A DNA stretch of 64,000 nucleotides. Source: Pestalotiopsis fici W106-1. Lineage: Eukaryota; Ascomycota; Sordariomycetes; Amphisphaeriales; Sporocadaceae. The stretch lies in contig NW_006917098.1 in the NCBI RefSeq assembly GCF_000516985.1, positions 1 to 64,000 on the forward strand, written 5' to 3'. Made by a program: the position numbers and the translations under genes. This document shows positions 13,461-23,758 of this stretch, one piece after another. The first letter of the stretch is position 1. Each line of letters begins with the position of its first letter. A model generated the notes under the pieces. The model searched no databases, had not been told where the DNA came from, and saw nothing but the letters and a program-made list of their open reading frames with translations.

Positions 13461-14875
13461 TATTTATAATGCTTTTATATTTTTTTAACACAACGCACGA
13501 TATATATATAATTATCATAGGCTATATTATTTATATAAGGCGGGCCGAGGTCCAGAATCGGCCCGTACGTCGGTTTTAGGAAGGCGAAGTCGTCGAGCTG
13601 GCTTTATATATAAATAATACCGTATAGCGCTTATACGGTATCCCCGATAAATTTATATTTATTAATCGGAACGCTTTTATGCTAATTTTTAAATAAATAC
13701 CGCTTAATCTCGTTACCTATATAAGCGTAACGGTATTAGCTATAAATTACGATACGGAAATCGGGCAAATAAATAAAGGGATAAATAGATAATGCTATTT
13801 TTTAACAATAAAAAAACCAAAATAAAATAATATATATATAAATAAGTATATAAAAAATAATTATATAAACCCTATTTTTTTTTTCCTTTTTCCTTTAATA
13901 TTTTTTTTTTATTAAGGTTAAAGCAAGGGAAATAACGGGGGGATAAAGGAAAAAAAAGAGATAAAAATAACAAACGGGGATATAAATAAAGGATAAATAA
14001 ATAAAAGCAGCGTATAGCAAAAAAAAAGGAGCGGAAAAGAGCGAATTTATATAATACCGATAAATTTACCTTATCGGCCCATTTTTTCTTTTCTCGTTTA
14101 TTCGACTTTACTCTAGCCCGCGGCCGGGAAAAACGTCGTAATAGTAATAGTAATAATCTAATCCGACGAAATAAATATAGCCTTTTATTAGGATAGGAAT
14201 AATTAAATTAGGTCAAATCCGTCTAGCAATCGAACGAATTTAACGGAAACGCGTAAAATTCCCTAAACTATAGCCCCGCCTTTTATAGCTGCTGCCAATT
14301 AGCGGACCCCGGCTAATTACCCGCGGGCGCGGGAACGGCCTTGCCGGCGACGAAACGGCCGCAGCGATTGCGGCGCCCGTCGGATCGCGATAAAAAATAA
14401 ACCGTTAAAACCGCGCTGATCGGGAGGCCTAAATATTTAGTTTTTGCTCCCCGATCGGGTCCGTTTTCGTAAAATTCTGGCGGGATTAGCATCGAACGAA
14501 CTTTATGTCCCCGACCGGAACGAACTCTACCCCCGGTCTTTTTAGTAGAGCCAAAAGTGCCTATATAAAACGGACGAGCCCGACATAGGGTTCCTCCGGA
14601 TTAGGAGGATAAAGAAAGTAATAAATATAATAATATTACGTAGCCCGGGCTAAGCTTATATAAAAAACGGCGCGTAAAATCGACGTAGGATTAAACGGGC
14701 ATAGGTATCGACTTTTTTTTTTGCATTTAATACCGGTAGCAAAGCATTATATAATCGCGGGCGTAAAATATAAAACTAAGCGTAAAATAATATTATAATT
14801 AGCCCGAAAATAGCCTAAAATAAAAAATAATAAAAGCCGATAAAAAAAAAGCCTATTAAACTCGGCTAGCAAAAA

Positions 14876-14903
14876 TAATAATAATAATAATAATAATTTA
14901 CGA
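14876..14903. repeat. (AAT)n microsatellite
   Basis: A run of AAT triplets inside the AT-rich block. The flanks (about 14,200-15,750) read like a RIP-damaged retroelement leader and gag region (lysine-rich, CpG-retaining), but I could not assign a family. Confidence 0.6.
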
Positions 14904-15780
14904 TTTTTTAGCTTAAAACGTAATTAAACCGGTAAAAAGGATAATTTAGGAGCTTTTATTTAAGCAGGAATAAGCAGCAGGTTTAGGAAAAGGAAAAGCA
15001 ATATATTATAAAGCGTATAAAATATTAATTATAATCGAAAATAACGACCGGTAGCAGCTATAATAAAGCTAAATTATATAATAAAAATAAAATATAGCCG
15101 GGATTATATATACGCGATATAAAAATAAGCGATAGCTATTATTATAATTACGGGAATTAATTATAATTGCGATAAAAATAATAATAAGGATTATACCGTA
15201 ATTATTATATATAATCGTCCGTTAATTAAATAAATAAATAAATTATAATAAGCGGGCCGGGATAAAAAAATAAAAGGCTAGCGTCCCCGAGGAAAGCAAA
15301 CGACCCCTAAATAAAGGATAATATAAATATACGGCCAAATATTCCGCGGGCTTTAATTAAATAGCTATAAAATGCGGACGGAAATTTATAAAATGCAATT
15401 AGGCTAATTAGCCGGATTATAGCAACGCGCATCGATAAAATACAACCGGCTATATATATAATATTAAAGCCGGAGGGTCGTATAAATACGCGTATTATAA
15501 TTAGCTAAATTACCGAAGAATTAAAATAAAAAACTAAAAAAAGAAAGAAAAAAAAAATAGCAATAGCCGTAAAGGATAAATAGGCTAAATAGGCCGGATA
15601 AAATAACGACGGGCCTTGGTTATAATCGTCGTTTGCTAGCCCTTTACTAATAAATAAGGGACCGCGCCCGTAAACGCCGACGGCGTTAAAAATCGTAAAA
15701 AAGCCGTAAAATACAGCGCCGCCCCCGCCTTTAATTAGCCGTATCCCTACACCGCCTTTACCCGCCCCCTAAATAGGGGG

Positions 15781-16240
15781 CGCCGGGGAATGACGGCCAG
15801 TTGACTATTGTGGCCACTATGGCCACTGGAACCCACTGGAATCCAGTGGAACGTTCCACTGGATCCAGCCTTACTAAGTGTGGCCAGTGCACCTGGCCAT
15901 AGTGGCCCTGGGTTACAAGGTAACCCACACCATAGAAATCCATAGATTTCGATGGTTTCTTCGATTATGAATCAACCTTATTACTAATTAACTTAATTAT
16001 AAATCCAGTTTATTAGTAATATATTCCAGAATGTTTTTATTGGTTGATTTTATGGGTATAAAAGGTAGTTATTCCTTCGTAGTTAGTTATTCTTTCCTTA
16101 AGCTTTAATAAATCAGTTATACAGCCCTATAACTACCCTCCACGGCCTGATTTTACGAATCATATAAACGCTTCCCTGTGCCTAAGTTTATGATCCACTA
16201 ATTATACCTTAGAACAATTATTAAATTTTATTAATTTTAA
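15781..16240. mobile_element. LTR-like island with nested palindromes, little RIP damage
   Basis: The sequence becomes balanced in composition at about 15,781 and contains intact CpA and TpG. It holds a perfect 24-bp palindrome (15,841-15,864, core CCAGTGGAACGTTCCACTGG). A flanking inverted repeat reads GGCCACTATGGCCA (15,812-15,825) and TGGCCATAGTGGCC (15,894-15,907). A further stem is TGGGTTAC/GTAACCCA (15,909-15,927). About 130 bp later comes TATAAAAGG (about 16,057), followed by a T/C-rich stretch. A palindromic upstream region followed by a TATA box is the layout of a retrotransposon LTR promoter. I could not fix TG...CA ends or a target-site duplication, so solo LTR is an inference. The 61-codon frame on the minus strand here (15,758-15,943) is judged non-coding. 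Confidence 0.4.
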
Positions 16241-16491
16241 AGCAATAAAATAAACTTAATATTATAATTTAAAAAATATTAATAAAGGAATAAATAAATA
16301 TATATTATAAAAGGATTTTTTATATAAATAATTATTACTTTAATAATTAATCTAAATATTTATTTTACTTATAAATAAAATATTTAATACGCTTTAACGA
16401 TTATATTTATAAATTAATTTAATTACCTTTATTTTTAAATATTTATTGCTTAATACTTTTTTTTCGAAGCTATCGTTCCCTGTTAGCATAA

Positions 16492-16640
16492 ACCCTAATA
16501 CCTCTTATATTGCAGGTTTATTTTAAAAAACCCGTAATATAATCGTTATATTATGCTGCGCTAGCTATATTTAGCTGTGGCGTCAGCGCCACAGTGGCGG
16601 TGCGGCACCGCTGCGCAATGCTTATATAAGAGGTTATTAC
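16492..16640. mobile_element. small inverted-repeat element with twin GC-rich hairpins (MITE-like)
   Basis: Inverted ends built on CCTCTTATAT (left, 16,501) and ATATAAGAGG (right, ending 16,633) flank a core with two consecutive perfect hairpins. They are CTGTGGCG-TCAG-CGCCACAG (16,575-16,594) and GCGGTGC-G-GCACCGC (16,597-16,611). The core is strikingly GC-rich against the AT desert around it. There is no coding capacity. It is consistent with a miniature inverted-repeat element or the hairpin end of a larger DNA transposon. Confidence 0.4.
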
Positions 16641-17143
16641 ATTAATTAATGCTTTATAATAAAAAATTAAATAATATTATTATTTATAATACGAATATTA
16701 TAAAATATAATTATAATTATATTAAAAATGCAAAAAATAAAACTAATAACTAAAGCCAGCTAATAATTATAAGCTTATAAGCTTTTTATCGGAGCTTATT
16801 AGCTTATCAGCTTTTTATTTATATAATGCCGGCCTAATTAGCTGGACCGTGCCTTATTTATAATGTGACCCCCTTATTATAACGTATTAATATTCGTGAT
16901 TTTAAAATATTAAATTTAATTATTAGAAAAAAATAAGATGTCGAAATTTAAATGCTTTTATATGAATTATACAATGCTATATTAACATCCGTGCAATATA
17001 ACATAAAGTTTTATAAATATTATAATAAAATAAAAGTATTATAAAGTAAATATGCAAGGACCGTAATAATATGCGTAATAAAGCCGATTTTATATATTTT
17101 ATTATATTATATTAACATTCGTAAAATATTAATTATTATATTT

Positions 17144-18935
17144 TTATACGCCTGAATCGTATTGCCCAATATTATCCGCAGCTACATATGCCTTCCATTT
17201 TGTGCATGTCTCATTCAATGCATTATAATCATATGTGATTTCGGACTCACGTTCTAAAATCTGGACAGCAAATCCCTCAGAAGTATGCCAGGCAATATGG
17301 CAATGCATTAGCCATGCCTGATATATCGGTCAGTCATATTTGCAGTATTATTAGCATTGATGGAAGAGAAGCTTACACCAGGGTTGTTCGTTTTGAAAGC
17401 AATGACAAGGTAGCCACTGCCTGGCATCATTGCGACATCTCTTCGTGGAGCATTAGTCAATTGCAAACCATTCGCATTCGTGGAATCATATTGTCCGTAG
17501 CCTGATCCGAGAACCCAAAAGTCGTGGCCATGCAAGTGCATGGGGTGGTCTTGGGCAAATGGAGAGTGTACAACCAAATAGACCCATTCATCGGCAGTGG
17601 GCAATTGGATAACCTGCTCCTTTGCCGTCCAAGTCGCATTGCCCTCGGCCACTTGGAGCAAGGTCGGGTTCTCCCAAGTTGTGCGGAATGTTGTCTTGTT
17701 GATCACCCAAAGCAGAGCATTATCTGTGATTTGCAGCCCGACATTCTTGTCAACGCCTTCATATGTGTCGGATGCCGCAATTGCCAGGTAGGGAACTAGG
17801 TTGCTTGACTCCTCATCGGCACAAGAGTCTGTGTAATCGTAGGCTGAAGTTGTTGGATCAGTGGTCGATGAACTGTCGTAGCGTACAATTCCTTTGATAC
17901 TGTCTGTGGCGTCACTTTCAGAGCAGGTGGATTGTGGGATAGATCGCATCCAGAAATCACCACTTGTGAGATCCTTGGCTGTGACAATAATATCGTAGCG
18001 CTGGCCCATTCCGATACTCAGGTTGGTTGTGTTGTAAGGGACAATGGGCACAAAGTCAGTGGCAATGACCTCCATTGTGTGATTGTCAATCATGAAGCGG
18101 AAATGATTGTCGGCAGCGGCATTGACCAGGCGTATGCGGTATCGGACACCTGCCTCAAAACCAACCTCGAAGCGAGAGCCAACGGTGTCACTCCAAGTGT
18201 TTGTCCCATTGATGAGTCCATTGGGAGCGGTGGGCGGGCCACCCGTGGCAGCTTGTAGAACGAGTACGTCTGCAGTTTCGTGATACCAGTCATTCAGGAA
18301 AACATGGCCAAGATCAACATCATAGTTTGATGTGGCAGGGCCATTGATAATGATTCCACCAAAGACACCATCCCAAGCCTGGACGTAGAAATGCGAATGG
18401 TACCAACCAGTACCATATTGGACAGCCCGCCACTCGTAAGTATAAGAGTCTCCGGGTGCGATCGGACATTGAGTGATGCTGGGCACACCATCATTCTGAT
18501 CTGTCCAATTCTGGCGAATGCCGTGAAAGTGAAGACCAGTGCCGTTGTTCTGAAGGGAGCTTGTTACATGCACACCTAGGAACAGTGAATAAGAATTTCT
18601 TGCAAGTAAGTCATTTGCCACTTACGGACAATATCGCCCCAATCTGCGATAATGGTGGGTCCAGGAAATGATCCATTGATGAGTTGTACAGGTAATTCAA
18701 CGCCATCTGGCGCCGCCGTGGTGTTTTCAATGTTGAACCAATATTCACGAATCACGCCTGTATCTGGGACCTCATCGTAATAGTTTGTGGATATGTCAAA
18801 GTCGTCGCTCCAACATGAACGATTAGCGGCGCTGTTTATGCATCCAGTGGAACTCAATGTATCTCTGGCAATTGTTGCTGCGAAGATTGATTTGGAAAAA
18901 AAGATTGACGCAAAGAGAAATTGAAAGGAATGCAT
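17144..18935 (-). CDS. laccase-type multicopper oxidase (secreted, asco-laccase)
   Basis: Copper-dependent oxidation of phenolic substrates with reduction of oxygen to water, in the secretory pathway or outside the cell. Three exons: 18,935-18,626, 18,575-17,377 and 17,317-17,144, with introns of 50 and 59 nt, giving 560 residues. The start is the ATG opening a hydrophobic signal peptide (MHSFQFLFASIFF). All four copper signatures are present: HFHG near residue 119, WYHSHF with HSH at 163-165, HPMHLHGHD at 447, and HCHIAWH at 508-514. The last motif appears only after removing the terminal intron; without it the frame stops at about 17,308. The protein ends in DSGV, the C-terminal plug typical of ascomycete laccases. 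The stop codon sits at the very edge of the RIP block, leaving almost no normal 3' flank. The family call is firm; the substrate is unknown. Confidence 0.93.
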
Positions 18936-20280
18936 GATGCTATGTACACCAGTCCAGGTTGACGGGATATCTGATGAAACGATGGACTTGTAGTAATCAG
19001 TAAGAAATGAATGAGTGTTTTGAGATGTCAAGTCAAGAATCGTCACAATCACACCGTTTTGTATTATTCGAGGCCATCTCAATTCCTGTCGCCGAGAAGA
19101 GATTCGTATTTGCGACGATATCGCCGAGGGTGTTGCTTTGTCCCGTGCTTGTGGTCTTGAAATTGTGCTTGCGTCGTCATTTCTGTGGAGTTTGATTAGC
19201 CTTGCGAAGGAGGTCCCGGTTCAAGTATACCCAGAAGGATATCTCCATGTAGATCTCGAGTTGCAAGCCACTGCCTTGCGCTAGGCATCGGCTTGGGCTC
19301 TGCAGTCAACACAAGACATCCTGCTCTCCCCATGAAACCATATTTACGCAACTTTGTGACAATATGATTCGAATGAATAGCCAGAATTTTGTTTGTTATG
19401 TTTTGAAAACTGCTAATTCACTTGGAAGACACCAGGAGATGGCTGAGTATAGGTAAATTTGTACAAACACTTTCATTTCGAGGCCTAATATGCTTCATGA
19501 ACATTGGGCATAAAGCATATCAAGCAAAATCAGATGGATTGTCGGCACTTGGCGGGAGATATCGTGCTGACTTATTGCACGCAAATAACACGGAATATAT
19601 CACACCATGTGGAGATCTCAAAGGTACTCCTGCAGCCAACGCCAATCACAAATGTTCCGAATCATGCAAATGCCGTGCCAAGCGTGCTTATTTTGTCCAT
19701 GGCGAGAGTGAATGCCGTATGATTGTGGGTACCCGCGCTTCCTCAGCCTCGATCCAGCCCCTTATGTGGATCAAGGAACTCGGCATTTCTAAATGAGATC
19801 TTGCCTAACCTTACTGAGTCAAGTGTACTATGTACACGCGTACGGAATATTCCTTGACACTATCATCATTGTAGCAACTGGGCGACGAACCCTGACAAGC
19901 TGAAGTTTTTGTTTGAATGCAGTGTATTCTTGATAGCCTAGGCAAGGGACTGCCTATCACAATTCCCTGGGGACGGCTCGGTGATATCGGTAATAGATCT
20001 CTGAGTGCGCCCTTCTCGGATGAAGAAAACAGCAACAGTGCATCGAAATAGCCTATTCAATCATGCCGTTTCCTAAATAATAAATATTATCTCTATTTTA
20101 TCGAATAAGTCAATGTGATTGATTGACTTTGGAGAAGCAGCTCCTTGGTCTTTCCCATCTCATTTCAACGCTCATTTAATCCATACTATCTTCCACTCAC
20201 TGCACCGCAGCAAAATCATCAAGTTCATACGAATATTTTCTACAATCGCCAAGATCCAGCTACCCAGATATCATCCAAAC
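18936..20280. other. intergenic, no gene seen
   Basis: Normal-composition DNA between the divergently transcribed laccase and small secreted protein genes. Open frames such as 19,422-19,796 lack domain, signal or splice support. It presumably holds both promoters. Confidence 0.6.
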
Positions 20281-20899
20281 ATGCAACTCCTGCTCTATTC
20301 TGGGATTTTCATTGCCCAGGCGTGCTTGGCCTCTGCCATAAGCATTCCTGGAAAGGTGTCTGACGTTTTGATAAAAAGAAAAGCCGAGACCAATGCCACT
20401 CTCTACGCTTATGGTGCTAACTCCTCGGCTTGGCCAATTGCTGCGGGGCGTACAGATGGTATGCTTGTTCTATGTATAACAAATCAAATGCACCTGCTGA
20501 CATGAACGAACTGGCTGCTTGTACATCATTCAAGATCCTTCAACGACCGAATTTGACGTCGACGAGCTTCTCTGGGACCTGCCTTCGATGACGGGTGAAA
20601 ACTGGATTGCAAATGCGACTTACCTCAACGGCACATCGGCTGGCTCCTTGTATATTCGCCCCGGAGACGATTATGCTCTAGGTGTCTTGCCAATGACCAG
20701 AGTGGCTTACATTAATGGAACGGTGTCGGGCTTTGCCTTGTTCGCTACCCAGCTTGTGTATAATAACAACTCATATCTTGAGTCACAGTTTTGGGCCACA
20801 TCAACAAATGACAGCAGCGCTTACAAGCTTGTTTGGAACGCCGAGGATGAGTTCACGGATGGAAGTTTCCCAGTTGTTGTCAAAGGTGTGGAGAACTGA
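20281..20899 (+). CDS. small secreted protein, unknown function
   Basis: The start at 20,281 opens a clear signal peptide (MQLLLYSGIFIAQACLASA). A donor GTATGC at 20,459 and an acceptor at 20,534 define a 76-nt intron with a possible branch site near 20,497. Splicing gives 180 residues: exon 1 is 20,281-20,458, exon 2 is 20,535-20,899. The mature part is about 160 residues, without cysteine clusters or catalytic motifs, and carries several N-x-S/T sites. Just upstream of the chosen acceptor the genomic sequence also reads LYIIQD in the downstream frame, so the true acceptor might lie slightly earlier. No AG supports that, and transcript data would settle it. I do not recognise the family. Confidence 0.7.
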
Positions 20900-21393
20900 A
20901 ATAATATATTGAAATGGAGGCGCTGGGACTGCGGCCTGTTCACTGGTCTGGCTATGGGGCTTGGCATGGTGCGGTTCAATGGTCTATGGGGAAATACAAT
21001 GCACTAGAATTCGAAAAGCTAGCGTTCAACTATGGGCGTCCCCCCGCTGAATCTAATCGCTGGCTGCCATGTGCAACCCACTATCAACAGCGTGGTCGCA
21101 TGGAAAACCCGAGTGTCATTAATGAGTAAGACATCATGTCACATTGCTAAGAAGACAACGCAACTATTCGTTTTCAACTTGCGACCTTGTCGAGATTACG
21201 AGATGTTGGAAGATGGCACGATCAAATTCGAATCCAAAATCTAGGAAAGCCAAAGGATCAAGAGCTGCATTAATGCATGTGCCTGTGCAAATCAGCTGCG
21301 CTTCTACATCTATTGCAGCATGTGTAGGTATATACATGATCATTCTATGCACATTTGGTCTACTCCAACACGCTCTCGTCCACCAATGTGACA
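20900..21393. other. convergent intergenic stretch, no gene seen
   Basis: Lies between the 3' ends of the small secreted protein and the GMC oxidoreductase genes. It shows only short overlapping frames with no protein-like content. Confidence 0.6.
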
Positions 21394-23352
21394 TTACTGA
21401 TTCAAGATCGCATCCTCAAGGATCATTGCAGCCCCCTTTTCTCCAATGGCATATACAGTTGCCTGAAGGTGTGCACTGATTTGCAAAGGCATCACACTGG
21501 CATCGACCACCCGGAGTTTCTTGACCCCATAGACCCGAAGTCTCGCATCGACAACTCCAGTTTTTGCACCCTGCCGTCCACCCATGGCGCAAGTCCCGAC
21601 GGGATGCCAGTCGGTGATTGTTGTGCTGGTCAGCCAATCTTTCCAAAAAGACTCATCTTCGTGGCCCTGCGAGAGTGGGGGAGGGAAAGCACGCCCTCGA
21701 ATAATGCTGCCAAGAGGCAAAGTTTGTGACAAGCGGTATGCTGCAAAGCGTGCGGCATGGATCATCAAGGAGAGATCGATCTGTCCGTGGTTGCCAGCGT
21801 AATACTGTGGATCTATCAAGGGCTTGTGATCAAAGCAGCCAGAGGTGATGTGGATGGAACCCTTGGAGAATGGATGTTGCAGAATAATGAGACAGGTTGC
21901 GTATTTCTTGTCATCCAAGGCCCCTGGCTGGAAGCAAGGATTCCAGTTTCCCAAGTCGAAGATGTACTCAATTTGACCAATCTCGACGGATGAGGTAGGT
22001 TTCAAATAATTCTGGCGAGTGACATGTTCTTGGCCAAGGTTGTCAATCACCGAGGTGGCAACGGATGACAGATTTTGTAGCTGCTCTGAAGGAACAATTT
22101 GAGAGAATGGGAGATAGCAAATCGAATTTGCCAAGATGGACAAGGGCCCAGAACCATCAACCTTGTATTGTTGAAGCGCCGAGGCTGCTACATCCTCGTC
22201 TTTCTTGAGGTCGTCGGGCGTTGAAAGGCATGAGTCTACTTCAAAGATCATGGCCGCCACTGACGTTGTCAGCTACTTTACATTCAAACAAAGCTGGGAT
22301 ACCTACTAATGTGGTCTTGGAGGTTTTCTCCCACGTTTATATTGTCAACAACGACAGGAATTCCTGCCTGGGTGAGAACATCTGGGTTCCCAATTCCAGA
22401 TACTTCCAATAGCTGAGGTGATTGGACACTTCCAGCGCAGAGAATTATTTCGCGAGAAGCACATAGAGACAGGGAAATGCCATTATGCTGGAACTGTACG
22501 CCCTTGGCTGTCACGTCTTCATCTTTTCCCTCCAGAATGATTCGCGTCACTTGAGCCTCGGTCAGGATTTCGAGGTTGGGTCGCGATGCGTTCGGCAGGT
22601 AGTAGGCAGTTGTTGAATATGACCTGCGACCTGTGGTAGGATCAACGGATCCAAGATTGGTCCACGCCCCTATATTCGATCCAGAAAGATGTGCTTTATT
22701 GGTATGAATCCCAAGAGTGTTCATCGTATCATGCCATAGCGCATGCGATGCAGAGTATTCGGGGGCATACCCTATCTGTACTGGGCCCGACTTTCCCAAT
22801 GCATTCTCGTCATAGTACAAAGAGTTGGTCTTTTGATTGCAGGCTGCAGGTGAATGGAAAGATTCAGATTTCTTGAAATATGGCCTTGCATTGCCAATCG
22901 AATATTAGCAAAAGCATAGGACTAAGAGCAAGAATGGTCGCTTCAACCTACAAGAGATCATCCCAGCCCCAGCCCTCGTTGCCGAGATCTCTCCAAGAAT
23001 CATAGTCTTCACGAGCTGCACGATTCCAAGTCATAAAGTTCAGCGCGCTTGTTCCACCCAGTATCTTCCCTCTCGGCCAGTCCAATATGCGTCCGCCAAG
23101 ACCTCGCTGCGGGGTTGTTTCAAATTTCCAATCATAATCTGAGCCCAAAGTCTGGCCGTAGAGTCCAGGAATGTCGATGGAATCAATCCCAAGTACCGCT
23201 GGACCAGCTTCGAGTACACCAACATTTAGAGCGGGGTTCTCGGAGAGCCGGGCGGCGACGACGAGACCAGCAGTTCCACCACCAATGACAAGATAGTCAT
23301 ACTTGCGGCTACAAAAGTCTGCAACATTCGAGATCCGGATTCGAGGGTCCAT
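21394..23352 (-). CDS. GMC-family FAD oxidoreductase
   Basis: Flavin-dependent oxidation of an alcohol-type substrate (glucose-methanol-choline oxidoreductase family). Three exons: 23,352-22,952, 22,884-22,307 and 22,259-21,394, introns 67 and 47 nt, 614 residues. Splicing restores the diagnostic joins WDDLLPYFKKS and GENLQDHIMAAM. The N-terminal dinucleotide-binding motif GGGTAG is at residues 24-29, followed by the ADP-binding helix. The active-site His lies in WHPVGTCAMG (His 545), with the second catalytic position a His (590) in ISAHLQATVYA. There is no signal peptide, so the enzyme is probably intracellular, unlike secreted glucose or aryl-alcohol oxidases. It is transcribed divergently from the adjacent NCS1 transporter through a 406-bp gap, suggesting import and oxidation of a related compound. 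The substrate cannot be told from sequence. Confidence 0.92.
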
Positions 23353-23758
23353 TGGAGTAATCGGAAGAGGCCGTATTTCTTTGCTTCATGAGGGGATGAG
23401 TTTGCGCCCCAGGCACAAACACCTGTCCCTTGTCATGCACATGCTGCTACTGCGAGTTGATCTATCTCCAATCACAATGCATATTCCCCCCACCAAACTT
23501 GCTCATTGTGGGACAAATCACAATGCCTCTTTCAGCTGCATCCATTTGGTCGGTCAAGTGCCGTCTCGCCAATTCTGCCGCGACCAGTTCTGCCGCGACC
23601 CAAAAGCAACAAGGCAAATCAGCTCGGATGATGACCTCAATCACATAGGACACTTGTCTCAATCTTACTACTGTTCAACTGCTGCCAAGGCTCGAAAGTA
23701 GGATTGCTGATATCGCTCCCTTCAGCACCCATTGCACCAGCAGCTACAATTATTGGCA
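23353..23758. promoter_or_regulatory. shared divergent promoter, GMC oxidoreductase / NCS1 transporter
   Basis: 406 bp between two divergent start codons. It contains a tandem 15-bp-period duplication of TTCTGCCGCGACC at 23,573-23,585 and 23,588-23,600. The CCGCG core resembles half-sites bound by Zn2Cys6 regulators. Co-regulation of the two genes is an inference from this arrangement. Confidence 0.5.

Larger units (their letters stand above)
1..17140. other. AT-rich RIP-mutated repeat block (subtelomere-like)
   Basis: This is a continuous stretch dominated by TA, TAA and ATA words. CpA and TpG are scarce while CpG remains common, which is the pattern left by RIP (CpA to TpA on repeated DNA) in filamentous ascomycetes. 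It contains no intact gene. Where former reading frames can be followed, the interrupting stops are TAA or TAG (from CAA/CAG or TGG) and almost never TGA. It is a mosaic of dead repeats: a satellite at the left, a short-unit tandem array near 5.2 kb, unassigned relics, a helicase relic at 9.25-13.46 kb, and two less damaged islands near 15.8-16.6 kb. Composition changes sharply at about 17,140, at the laccase stop codon. I saw nothing assignable in 1-180, 1,420-4,170, 5,460-7,400, 7,700-9,250 and 13,500-14,850. No TTAGGG array is present, so the telomere itself is not in the window. Confidence 0.9.
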
